Of a stretch of DNA of 64,000 nucleotides, positions 12,925 through 24,584 are shown piece by piece. Both the position numbers and the translations under genes were made by a program. Source of the DNA: Proteles cristata cristata (lineage: Eukaryota > Chordata > Mammalia > Carnivora > Hyaenidae); assembly GCA_017311185.1 (NCBI GenBank), contig JAESUZ010004802.1, positions 496,001 to 560,000 on the forward strand. The letters are read 5' to 3'. The notes beneath the pieces are model-generated. The model had not been told where the DNA came from. It saw only the letters and a list, made by a program, of their open reading frames with translations, and made no database searches. Position 1 is the first letter of the stretch, and every line of letters begins with the position of its first letter.

Positions 12925-13100
12925 GGACACCTGGGTGGTTCAGTTGGTTGAGCATCCTCTTGATATGGCCCATGTCATGACCCCAGGGTTGTGGGACTGA
13001 GCCCTGCGTCAAGCTCTGCGCTGGATGTGAAGCCTGCTTAAGATTCTCTCTCCCTCTGCCTCTTTCCCCTGCTCTTTCTAAAAATTAAAAAAAAAAAAAT
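12925..13100 (+). mobile_element. Older carnivore SINE in the inner L1
   Basis: GGACACCTGGGTGGTTCAGT to a poly(A) tail, with several differences from the younger copies. Duplication ATTAGAGCAG / ATCAGAGCAG at 12915-12924 and 13101-13110. Confidence 0.9.
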
Positions 13101-15713
13101 ATCAGAGCAGAAATGATATAGAAACTAAAAAACAAAACAATAGATCAACAAACACAGAAAGCTCATTCTCTGAAAAGAACAAACTTGATAAACCTCTTAC
13201 CAAGAGTCATAAAAAAGAGAAGATTCAATCAACACAATTTCTAATGAAAAAGGAGAAATAACCAACACCATACAAATACAAGCAATTATAACAGACAATT
13301 TTTAAAAACCTACATGCCAACACATTGGACAACTCAGAAGAAATGAATAAATTCCTAGAAACATATAACCTACCAAAACTGAATCAAGTAGAAATAGAAA
13401 ATTTGAACAAACCAATTACCAGCAATGAAATTGAAACAATAATAAAGAAAACTCCAACAAACAAAAGTCCAGTACCAGATGTTTCACAGGTAAATTCTAC
13501 CAAACACTCAAAGAAGAGTTAATATCCATTCTTCTCAACCTATTTCAAAAAATAAAAGAGAAAGGAAAATTTCCAAGTTCATTCTATGAGGCCAGTATCA
13601 TCCTGATACCAGAATCATATAAAGACACTACAAAAAACAGAACTAGAAGACAATAACTCACATAAATATAGATGCAAAAATCATCAACAAAATATTAGGA
13701 AATTGAATCCAACAATATATTAAAAGATCATATACCAGGATCAAGCTGGATTTATCCCTGAGATGCAAAGGTGGTTCAATACATACAGGACAATTAAGGT
13801 GACATGTCACATCAAGAAGTGAAAGGATGAAAACTATATGATCATTTCAACAGATACAGAGAAAAAGCATTTGACAACGTACAATATCCATTTATGATAA
13901 AAACCCTCAACAAAATTGGCTTTAAAGGAACATACCTCAACGTAATAAAGACTTTCTATGAAAAACCCACAGCCAATATCATATTCAATGGTGAAAAATG
14001 AAGAGCTTTTCTACCAAGGTCAGGGAACAAGACAAAGATGTCCACTTTTACCACTTTCATTCAATATAACAGCGGAAGTGCTAGCCACAGCAATCAATGA
14101 AAATAAATAAAAGGCATCCAAATTGGCAAGGAAGAAGTAAAACTTTTATTATTTGCAGATGACATGACAGTATATATAGAAAACCCTAAAGACTCTACCA
14201 GAAAAGTACTAGAACTGATAAATGAATTCAGTAAAGTCACAGGATACAAAATCAAAGTACAGAAATTTGCTGCCATCCTATATACTAAAAATGAGACATC
14301 AGAAAGTGAAATTTCTAAAAAAAAAAAAAAAATCCCATTTACAACTGTACCAAAAAATGATAAAATATCTAGGAATAAACTTAAGAGGCAAGAGATCTGT
14401 ACTCTGAAAACTATTAAAAACACTGAAAGAAATTCAAGATAATGCAAAGAAATGGAAAGATATTCCATGCTCATGGATTGGATGAGTAAATATTGTTAGA
14501 ATGTCTATACTACCCAAAGTACTCTACAGATTTAATGCAATCCTTATCAAAATACCACCAGCATTTTTTACAGAGCTAGAACAAACAATCCTAAAATTTG
14601 TATGAAACACAAAAGACCCTAAATAACAAAAGCAGTCTTGAAAAAGAAAAACAAAACTGGAGGTATTACACTTTTAGATTTCAAGTTTTATTACAAAGTG
14701 GCAGTAATTAAAACAGTATGGCATAAAAACAGACACAAAGAAGGGTGGAAAAGAACTGAAAATCTAGAAATAAACCCACAGTTATATATGGTCAGTTAAT
14801 CTTCAACAAAAAAGAATGAATATTGGGAAAGAGACCATCTTTTCAACAAATTGTGCTGGGAAAATTGAACAGCAACATGCAAAGAAAGAAAATGAACCAC
14901 TTTCTTTCACCATACACAAAAATAAACTCAAAATCGATTTAAAGACCTAAACGTGAGACCTAAAACAAAAGTCCTTGAAGACAGCACAGGCAGTAATCTC
15001 TGATATCAGCTGCAGCAATAGTTTTCTAGATATGTCTCCTTAAGCAAGGTAAGTAAAAGGAAACATGAACTATTGGGACTTCATCAAAATAAAAAATTTC
15101 TTCAAAGTGAAGGAAATAATCAACAAAACTAAAAGGCAAGTTCTAAATGGGAGAAGATATTTGCAAAATGTCATAATCCAATATACAGTGTCTAAAATAT
15201 AGAAAATGGATCCAACTCAATACCCAAAAAACAAATACTCTAATTTTAAAAATGGCAGGAAACATGAACAGACGTTTCTTCAAAGAAGACATCCAGATGG
15301 CCAAAAGACCCATGAAAAGATGCTCTACATCACTCATCATTAGGGAAATACAAATCAAAACCACAAGGAGATATCACCTCACACCTGTCAGAATGGCTAA
15401 AATATAAAACACAAGAAACCATAAGTGTCAGTGAGGAGGTGGGGAAAAAGGAATTCTCTTGTATTGTTGGTGGTAATGCAAATTGGTACAACTGTTGTTG
15501 AAAACAGTATGGATGTTCCTCAAAAAATTAAAAATAGAACAACAATCCTATGATTGCAGGATCGTACTGGATATTTATCCAAAGAATACAAAGCCACTAA
15601 TTCAAAGGGATAGATGCACCCCTATGCTTACTGAAGCATTATTTACAATAGCCAAACTAAGGAAGCAGCCTAATTGTCCATTGACAGGTGACTAGAATGA
15701 CGATGGACTGTGT

Positions 15714-15782
15714 GTATAAATATATTTATTTATACACACATATATGTATGCATATATATATATGTGTGTGTGTGTGTGTGCA
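15714..15782. repeat. AT/TG-rich microsatellite
   Basis: A tract of TA and TATG units followed by (TG)n inside the L1 3' part, likely to vary in length. Confidence 0.85.
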
Positions 15783-16130
15783 TTACACTATTACTCAGCC
15801 ATAGAAATGAATGACATCTTGCCATTCGCAACAACATGGATGGAGCTAGGTGTGATGCTAAGCGAAAAAGTCATTCAGAGAAAGACAAATACCATATGAT
15901 CTCACTCATATGTGAATTTAAGAAACCAAACAAATGAGCAAAGGAAAAAAAAAAAGAGACACCAAGGAACAGACTCTTACCTATAGAGAACAAACTGATG
16001 GTTACCAAAGAGGAGATGGATGGGAGTTGAGGGAAGTAGTAGATAGGGATGAAAAAGTATACTCACCCTGATGAAAAAAATTAAAATGATTAAAAATAAA
16101 TAAATAGGTAAATAGATAAAATGAAGACTA

Positions 16131-16895
16131 TAAAAAGGAACTAAGGCATTAAATAATGAAAAGGGGATCTTTCCGACAAGAGGATGTAGCAATTGTAAAT
16201 ATGTACCCAACATAGGAGCACCTAAGCAAATATTAATAAACCTTAAGGAGAAAAACTGTCCCTAATACAATAATAGGAGACTTTAACACCACATTTACAT
16301 CAACAGATCATCCAGACTGAAAATCAATAAGGAAACAGTGGTTTTGACCACTTATCTTAACAGATATATACAGAACATTCCATCCAACAACAGAATACAT
16401 TTCTTCCAGTGCTCAGGCAACATTTCCCAGGATACATCACATGTTAGGCTGCAAAACAAATCTCATTAATTTAAGGCAACTGAAATCATATCAAATGTCT
16501 TTTCCAACCATAGCAGCATGAAACCAGAACTGTTACAAGGAAAAACTTGATCAAACATAACCACAAGATTGAACAACATGCTACTCAATAAACAATGAAT
16601 TGGCCAAGAAAGAAATCAAAGAGGAAATGAAATATTAGCTTGAGGCAAATGAAAATGGCCACACAATAGTTCAAAAGTCTTTGGGATGCATTAAAAGCAG
16701 TTCTAAGAGGGATGTCCACAGCGCTAAACCTATCTAGAAACAAGAAAAATCTCATAAAATCTAACCTTCTACCTAAAGGAACTAGACAAAGCCCAAAGTT
16801 AGTAGAAGGAAGGAAATAATAAAGATTGGAGTAGAAATAAATGAAATGCAGAATAAAAAACAAAATACAAACAATTAATCAAACTAAGCTGAGTT
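16131..16895 (+). mobile_element. Outer L1 continued (ORF2 endonuclease region)
   Basis: Resumes directly after the inner L1's right duplication: 'atttacatcaacagatcatc', 'cagaacattccatcc', 'gatgcattaaaagcagttct', 'ggaaggaaataataaagatt'. It stops at 16895 where a SINE fragment begins. Confidence 0.75.
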
Positions 16896-16949
16896 TTTAA
16901 GTTAATTTATTTTGAGAGAGAAAGACAGAAAGTGAAGGAGGGGCAGAAG

Positions 16950-16980
<31 letters not shown>

Positions 16981-17000
16981 GGAGAGAATCTTAAGCAGGT
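16896..17000 (-). mobile_element. SINE fragment at an L1 deletion point
   Basis: 'aatttattttgagagagaaa' and a long GA tract represent only the 3' half of a - strand SINE. L1 sequence on the two sides is not contiguous: most of the reverse transcriptase region is missing. Confidence 0.65.
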
Positions 17001-17012
17001 TCTATGCTGTAC

Positions 17013-17992
17013 AATTAAATGCCAAGAAAACCAACAATCAGATTAAAAATGGGCAGAGGATCTAAACAGGCATTTTTCCAAAGAAGACATACAGATGGCC
17101 AACATACACATGAAAAGAAATGCTCAACATCACTAATCATCAGGGAAATGCAAACCAAAACCACAATGAAGTATCACCTCACAACAGTCAGAATGCCTAG
17201 TATCAAGGAGACAAGAAATAATAATTGTTGACGGGGATGTAGAGAAAAGAGAATACTTGTGCACTGCTGGTGGGAATGTAAATTGGTAGAGCTAGTATGG
17301 AACACAGTATGGAGGTTCCTCAAAAAATCAAAAATAGAAATACTATATAATCCAGTAATTCCACTACTAGGTATTTAGCCCAAGAAAGCCAAAACTCTAG
17401 CTCGAAAGGTTATATGCATCCCAAGTTCATTGTAGCATTATTTGCAATAGCCAAGATATAGAAGCAACGCAAGTGTCCACTGATAGATGAATGGATAAAG
17501 AAGTTGTAGTATTTATATATACAATGGAATATTACTCAGCCACAAAAATCATGAAACCTTGCTGTCTGTGATGACATAGATGGACCAATGGGTATTAGGC
17601 TAATTATGTCAAGACAGGCAAAGACAAATACCATATGATTTCATTTATATGCGCTATCTAAAAAACAGAACAAATAAACAAACAAAACACAGAAACAAAC
17701 TCACAAATACAGAGACCTGGTGGTTGCCAGAGAGGTGGGGGTAGGGGGATGAGCAAAATGGATGAAGGGCATTAAGAGGTACAAACTTCCAGTTATAAAA
17801 TAAGTCACAGGGACGAAAAATAAAGCATAGGGAATATAGTCCATAACACTGTCATTAACTTTTGTGTAGTGATAGCTGGTAACTACATTTACTGTGGTAA
17901 GCATTTCAAAAGTATGTAATTCTTAAGTCACTGTTGTACACCTGAAACTAATATTCTGTGTCAACCATACATCAATTAAAAATTTTAAAAAT
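17013..17992 (+). mobile_element. L1 ORF2 C-terminal region and 3' UTR
   Basis: Includes 'agaagacatacagatggcca', 'gcactgctggtgggaatgta', 'atgaatggataaagaa' and a 3' UTR ending near 'atacatcaattaaaaatttt'. It may be the tail of the outer L1 after an internal deletion, or a separate copy. Confidence 0.75.
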
Positions 17993-17993
17993 A

Positions 17994-18210
17994 GGGGCAC
18001 TGGGTGGCTCAGTGGGTTAAGCATCCCACTTGAGCTCAGGCCATGATCTCATGGTTCGTGAGTTTGAGCCCTGCGTCGGGCTCCGTGCTGAGAGCTCAGA
18101 GCCTGGAGCCTGCTTCAGATTCTGTGTCTCCCTCTCTCTCTGCCCCTTCCCTGCTTGTGCTCACTCTCAAAAGTTAATAAACATTAAAAAAATTTTTTTA
18201 ATTTAAAAAA
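17994..18210 (+). mobile_element. Carnivore SINE
   Basis: GGGGCACTGGGTGGCTCAGT to an A-rich tail. It inserted into the A-rich end of the L1, so duplications are not clear. Confidence 0.92.
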
Positions 18211-18630
18211 TACATATAAATAAGCCAAACAAGGGGGGAAAATGTGTGTAGGCTTTTTTAAAAAAGCACATTGAACCACTAACACCTAGTTTACATTTTA
18301 AACAGTTTTTTCTCTTTTCTTTCAAAGTGGACTTAAATCCTTTTTGAAACATTTCAAAATGTAAACAAGTGCCAGTTATTAAAGTCCAGGCCTAAAACAG
18401 TCACTACTCAAACACCACAGTATCTTAGGGAAAAGGAAACCATACTGTATAACTGCATTTTTCTTTGCTTCTTTAGCATATATATTCATTCACTACTGTC
18501 TACTTTTCTAGGTTAATATGAGATTTAACTTAGGGACTACCTATGAAACACTTGGTAAACTGTTGTGCTTATATAAATATAACTGTCCATATATTAAGGG
18601 AAGATGAAGAGATTGAGGGATGATACTATT
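18211..18630. other. Unassigned intergenic stretch
   Basis: A+T-rich sequence with no recognisable gene or repeat and no long open frame. Confidence 0.4.
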
Positions 18631-18847
18631 TTTTTTTTTAAATGTTTTATTTATTTCTAGGAGAGAGAGAGAGAGAGAGACAGTGTGAGCAGGGGAGGGT
18701 CAGAGAGAGAGGGGGGTCACAGACTGAAACAGGCTCCAGGCTGGCAGTCAGCACAGAGCCCGACGCGGGGCCCGAACCCACGAACCGCGAGATCATGACC
18801 TAAGCGAAAGTCGGACGCTCAACCGACTAAGCCACCCAGGCACCCCA
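18631..18847 (-). mobile_element. Young-subtype carnivore SINE
   Basis: A - strand copy flanked by AGGGATGATACTATT (18616-18630 and 18848-18862), a perfect 15-bp duplication. It carries the young-subtype marks (CAGACTGAAACAGG, GGCTGGCAGTCAGC). Confidence 0.95.
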
Positions 18848-18914
18848 AGGGATGATACTATTTTAAGTTAAAGTTTGATCATTCAAAGATGAGTAAAGAT
18901 TCTTTAAAATTCTA

Positions 18915-19131
18915 GGGGCACCTGGGTAGCTCAGTCGGTTAAGCGTCCAACTTCAGCTCCGGTCATGATCTCACAGTTCGTGGGTTTGAGCCCTGTGTCG
19001 AGCTCTGTGCTGACAGCCAGCTCAGAGCCTGGAGCCTGTTTCAGATTCTGTATCTCCCTCTCTCTCTGACCCTCCCCTGCTTACGCGGTCTCTCTCTCAG
19101 AAATAAATAAAATATTTAAAAAAAAAATTTT
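18915..19131 (+). mobile_element. Carnivore SINE, intermediate subtype
   Basis: GGGGCACCTGGGTAGCTCAG to a poly(A) tail. Flanked by AATTCTA / TAATTCTA. It has the GACAGCCAGCTCAGAGCC form, between the older GACAGCTCAGAG and the younger GACTGCCAGCTCAGAG types. It ends about 85 nt past the inferred end of the ART3 3' UTR. Confidence 0.93.
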
Positions 19132-19214
19132 TAATTCTATTTCAGGAATTAAATTCATGTTAATCACTAACAGTATTGGATATTTTAATATCTGACAACT
19201 GTGAAATTGTATCC

Positions 19215-19472
19215 AACAATCTTAAGTTCTTTTATTGAATTCAATCAGAAGTATACAGGCATTTTTTTGCAATCATAAATTAACATAGAAATAAATGAAA
19301 AATGAATTCCATGACATATCTGGACCAACTCTGAATTTGCAAAGTAAATAACAAATATGCAGGCCTCATGTTATCACGTGACTCTGACCAAAAGTGAAAA
19401 ACACATAATTTCATTTGATGGATTCCCATGGGATCCCTTGAGGATATTTTAAGTAATAAAGAATGTATTAGA
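19215..19472 (-). other. ART3: ART3 3' UTR and poly(A) signal
   Basis: An AATAAA signal (TTTATT on the + strand at 19231-19236) lies about 240 nt after the stop codon, giving a short 3' UTR ending near 19.215 kb. A SINE (18915-19131) lies just beyond. No other signal is closer to the stop. Confidence 0.7.
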
Positions 19473-19612
19473 CTACAGAGCAACAAAGAGATTTACAGCA
19501 GAAGCACTGATTAAAATGATGAACATCACCAACGATGGAAGGAGCATTTTGCCAGAGGATGCAGAGGGATGGGTTTTGGGACCTGGAACTGGAACCACAC
19601 CTGGACCTGGAG
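19473..19612 (-). CDS. ART3: ART3 terminal coding exon: Pro-rich stalk and GPI signal
   Basis: The acceptor TTCTCATTAACAG is followed by 140 nt, entering in phase 1 and ending at a TAG (19475-19473). It encodes a [15 protein letters not shown] stalk, a small-residue SASSG that is the likely GPI-attachment region, and a C-terminal hydrophobic run ([20 protein letters not shown]). This is the usual layout of a GPI-anchored protein and matches the ART3 C-terminus. Confidence 0.93.
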
Positions 19613-22600
19613 CTGTTAATGAGAAGACACAGTCATTGACACGTCATTTCTGATACTGAGTTTTATCCACCTAAGCCATGTATTCTTAATATACAGACAT
19701 TCAAGTTGAGTTACAAACTTACCTAAAATACTTCTCACCAGAAACAATGTTGAAATAAAAATAGTTCATTACAGATTTCAGGCTACATTTTCGTATATAC
19801 TATCAGAGTGTGCTGATCTAGGTTTCATCTAGGATTCCACAGCCTTTTTAATGTCTATGCAGACAAGATACTTTTTGGTGTTGTTCAAGTTCTCTAGAAT
19901 TTCATAGCAATTTTCTGTTTTCATTTTCTGTATATACATGTAAGTAAAGTTAAATTCTGTGTCTATTTCAAGTAAGGCTATATTTAATATGTATAGGCCA
20001 ACAGCTACTAATATATGATTAAATATAGCAGCATTTTTAAACACTGAGCCCTGTCAGCTGATAAAAAAGATTAATTTAACTTTTCTCCTCCATACATGAA
20101 ACATACTGTAGAAAACAGCTTCCCTTTCATATGAACTAGTCAAGAGGAACAGTGCAGTCCATCCAAGTAAGGATGATGTTTCACATGATAATTCAGTTAT
20201 CCCTTACCTAAATTATGGCTCTTATTTTGGTTTAGACTGTACAATGGAGGACTAGGAAGTATCCAAATGGGATCACCACTCAAGATTTCATACATAAAGC
20301 AGAGAGAAACAGGCAATAAATTTTATAAGTCTTTAACTCATATTGTCAATTTACTTGCCATGCGTTTGTATGTACACAGATGGGGGAAATGGACAGGCAG
20401 ATGCACTCATACATTAGTTTGTTACTACAGAGCAATGGTTCTTAAGGGAGAAGTACTACCCCCTATAAGAGACAGTTTGGAACTTTGTCAGAGTATTTTT
20501 TGATAATCACAAAAGTGGGGTAGAAGTAGAAGGCTAGATATCTTGCAATGCTCTGGAAAGTGTTTGTACAATGAAAAATTAACCCACTTCCACACAAATT
20601 TCAAATGCACTGCCAGACACACATATAAGTTAACAGCCTATTTATAATGCTTACACTCAGAACCAAAATCAATTTTATGTAGAAAAAAAATTTTTGGATT
20701 AGTTTTAATAAACATTAATGTCCATCTAGTTTCTATTTCTTCTCTTTCATTTTCTTATACTTTCACAGAATAGCTTCCAGTCTTAAATCCAATTTGTGTA
20801 AGTAAATACAATCATCTATCCATTATGTCTCTTAGTATAATGTAGGCACTGACATACTGAAATGTTTATGATTTTGTTATAAATTATAACTAGAACATTA
20901 TTATACTAATATTTTTATGGAGGCAGGTGGGCCTATCTACAAATGATACTTCAGGACAGTATAAAGGCTTTATAAATACTTGTTATAAAAGGGGAGAAGT
21001 GGGTAGATAGGGTTGAGAACCACCACTTTAAACAGAACACATGGCTGAAAATGACTGCTTAAGAAATATAGTCAAGTTGCTCCCACCATATACAAACTAA
21101 TAAGGATTTGAATATGACATATTCTGCTATTATGATTCCTTAAACTCTTGAAACTTTGTTCCTGTTATTGAGGAAAAATGAATTTGTCACTTTTTCTATA
21201 TTGCAGATCAGATACTTATCAACTAAGAAAGTGAAGTATTTCTTACTAGGATTGTCAGTATCTTCTTGACTTTGGTCTTCTAAAATAGAAACATATTTTG
21301 AGTTAATTGCATTGTACATCTATACATCCAGAAAGAGAAAAATCTGACTAAATGATTAAGCAAACATGGTTATCTCTGAGAATGGGCCTGCAGGGTAGGG
21401 GTAGGGTTTAGATGTATGGAGTTGGGAAGAGTTTAATTTTTACTCACTTGTGCTCTTTGAAAATTTTTTTTACCTTGTATGTATATGTGTTTCCATTAAA
21501 AGAAAAATTAATATTTTATTTACAAAAAAGTATTTTTCCTGCACATTGAACTATGATTCCCAAGTAAAACATTAATACCAACCATTTATGGAGTGCTTTC
21601 TATGTGTCATAGATTGTGTAAATGATTTATGTAATTGTCACATTTCTTACAGTCCCAGTAGACACAGTTATCAGTATTATACAGATGTTCCTCAAAACTT
21701 GCATAAAATCACAGAGGCATTCAGTGGTAGCAATGTCTGATTTCAAAGCCCCTGTTCTCCACTACTATGATATAATACTTCAATTACAATGCAGTGCTAG
21801 CATTGAAATATTCCAATATTGCCATATTTTGATAGCTTTGAAGCCAAATACCAAATCTAGGAGCTCAGGATAGAGGCGTATTTTTTTTATAACTATATCT
21901 GGCTGAAAGACAAGTGTCATGTGACAGAAAGAATAAAATTTGAAAAGTGAGAGTCCTGGTTTTCTCTTTCTAGCCCTTTACAGGTTCCTTAAATTTCTTA
22001 TATTCCATACTTTCATCTCTGAAATGGCAGGACCAATATTTATCTTAACTGGATTAAGTGAGATTCTGTGTAAATGTTTTGACACTTTGAAAAAGCTTGC
22101 ACTATGCACAGCTTTCTAGGAGAGAGCACAATACAAAACATTCCCAGCAAAACCTAGTGGCCCATTTGTTGGAGGACACTGTAAGTGCAGTGAGGATCAC
22201 AGAATGTCTGGTCTCATGGTACAGGGTTTTCATACACACCTCTCTGATGATGCTGTTCCTGTTACTACAGATTCCCTCACAGTAGCCACCTTACCCTGGT
22301 AAGCCTCTAGTTCCATTCTGCAATAGACATGTGCAGCTGGAACCCAACTGATCCGGTTGCCAGTCACCTATTTGTTTGCTCAGCCCAGAGAGCCAGAATA
22401 GCAGCCTGCTGCTCACACTGAAAGGGGCTCTCAACATTTTTCCCTCTGGCTTGCAGACTGGGGTGTCAGAGAAGCTGTGAAGCCCAGGTGTCTTTCTTAG
22501 CCCGCTTAACACTGAGCTAACTGAATGATGATGGTAAAGGACCCAGAACCCCATGGTACCTCCACCCCCAATAAAGAATGTATTACCAGGTTTTTCATCC

Positions 22601-24553
22601 AGTCGTACCACTTTTATTCCTAAATGAGAAAAAATTTCAGATAATAATAATAAAGACAGCTACAATTTACCACTATTTTAACTATTTTAAACTACCATTT
22701 ATTTTGCCAGACTTTATCTCATTAGGACTTTAGTCCTGCAAGGCAGAAAATTTCTTCATTTTACAGATGTGGAAGTAGAAGCAGAAGCACCAGCACAGGA
22801 AAGTGAAATAACTTACACAGTTACCCAGTGAAAACAGCAGAGGAGAGATTTCAAGAAGCTGGGTCTGTCTACACAGCCTGTGTTCATTCCCTACACCTGG
22901 CTCAGCAGGTGCCTTTCAATAACCACTGTGTCTTGAAGGAGCCAATGAAAATACTTTGCATACTCAGGTCACTGAACTGAAGAGTTGTAGACACACAGGT
23001 GTGTCATCAGTTTTGTTACAGGTTCACTTCAAAGCTGTAACCAAATAAACACGTGCCCCAACACGGCAAATCCAGGGAAAAAATTAAGTCTGGCAGCCTT
23101 TTAATGTTTTTCCTCCTCTGTAAGCATAATTTCTGAGCTCCTTCTGAGGAACTTGACAGGAAACACCATTCAGTTTCTCTGGTCACAGAAGCTCAAGGGC
23201 CCACAATAGCCTTGTCCTCACCAAGAGCCTCATACTGTTTAAATACCTGTTTTCATGACTGTATCTTATAGGAAGGCTAATCTGCCATGGTAAATAAAAC
23301 TGGAAAAACACTTGAGGAACCACAAGTCTTCAGGAATAATGGGTACTTGCTCATATGTTAAGAGACCTGGGTCCTTCACTCACTTATGGAATCTTGTGCC
23401 AAGTCCTGAGGATCCCCTGCATATCTAATAGTGACAACTGTAACTAAACCCCCCAAACTGGCAACTGCCTCTCTCATATGCTAACCACTGCTTACCAGGT
23501 AGTGAAAAAGTTTCCGGAACTTTCATCCCTAAATGAGAAAGAAGTTTTCAGTGACTTACAGTTTGCCCCAGTGAGTACACTATCCCAACTCTTCTTATCT
23601 GATGAGCTTAAGTGATATAAATGCCAAAGCTCCCACTGCACTGTGATTCCTGGGTTTTTATTTAAAGTTCTGGCCATGAGAACCCTCTCACTGTGCAAAT
23701 CCACTTGAAGCTTAGAAAAGCTTTCTGCCATAGCACTGCACTGAGTTTGTCTGTATGCCATAAGACTCTATTTTGTTACCTGGAAATTCTAAGATGCTGA
23801 GATGTTAGTTAGCCAAAGTGAAAAGTCAGCTTCTGCATGAAGCTGAATTTTCTACTGAGTAACTTAAGCCACAGAACTCAGAAGGGGCTAGCCTGCATGC
23901 CTCCAAGTCCCAGCAGTCCTGCCTTCAGCCATGTCCCGAACAAGCTAAGTTTCCTGCTGCAGGAACATACGAATGATAGGGAAGAAAGACATTCTTTTTC
24001 CTCTCTACTCTCCTCCCCAGCTAAATCTTAGTAGAATGGCTAGCAGTAGAGTATAAGGGAAATGTTAATGAATAGCAGTCTCATGATGATATATTCCTTA
24101 ATGCCTGGGGGAGTCCTTCTCACCTCATACTTAGGCCCACCAAAGAGTAAAAAGAAAGGTGTCTTACCAGGTATTTGCGTGGGTTCATGGCTCATCATAC
24201 CTCAAGACAAAACTGAATATTAGTGTAATTATCTTGCATTGTGAATGCTCCCCTCTGTCTACCCCTCCCCCATCTCCAATCCTAAAAAAAAAAAAAGAAA
24301 GAAAGAAAGAAAGAAAACAGTAACCGACAAAAATACCTTCTTTTTTTAAAGTTTTATTTATTTTTGAGAAAGAGAAAGCAGGGGAGGGACAGAGAGAGAG
24401 GGGAAAGAGAGAACCTCAAGCAGGGTCCATGCTGTCAGCACAGAGCCCCACATGGGGCTGGAACCCACAAACTGTGAGATCATGACCTGGCTGAAATGAA
24501 GAGTTGGATGCTTAATTGACTGAGCCACCCAGGCTCCCCGTTTTTGTTTTTTT

Positions 24554-24584
<31 letters not shown>

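Larger units (their letters stand above)
9527..16117 (+). mobile_element. Full-length but inactive L1 inserted into another L1
   Basis: Starts with a typical L1 5' end (GGTTGGGAAGATGGGGGAGT) and ends in an A/T-rich tail at about 16117. The target-site duplication AAATGAAGACTA is at 9515-9526 and 16119-16130. After subtracting two SINEs (11776-11984, 12925-13100) the L1 is about 6.2 kb. It holds ORF1-like DNA (10.6-11.2 kb), endonuclease and reverse transcriptase regions (11.7-14.2 kb) and the ORF2 C-terminus (15.2-15.7 kb). Every ORF is broken by stops and frameshifts; the longest ORF2 piece is 92 codons (14164-14442). Confidence 0.88.

Noticed and set aside
14094..14474. 126-codon hydrophobic - strand frame as a membrane protein
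   Set aside because: It is antisense to L1 reverse transcriptase DNA. A-rich L1 sense strands give Phe/Leu/Ser-rich antisense frames by composition.
9527..16117. The full-length inner L1 as an active element
   Set aside because: Both ORFs carry many stops and frameshifts, and two SINEs interrupt it.
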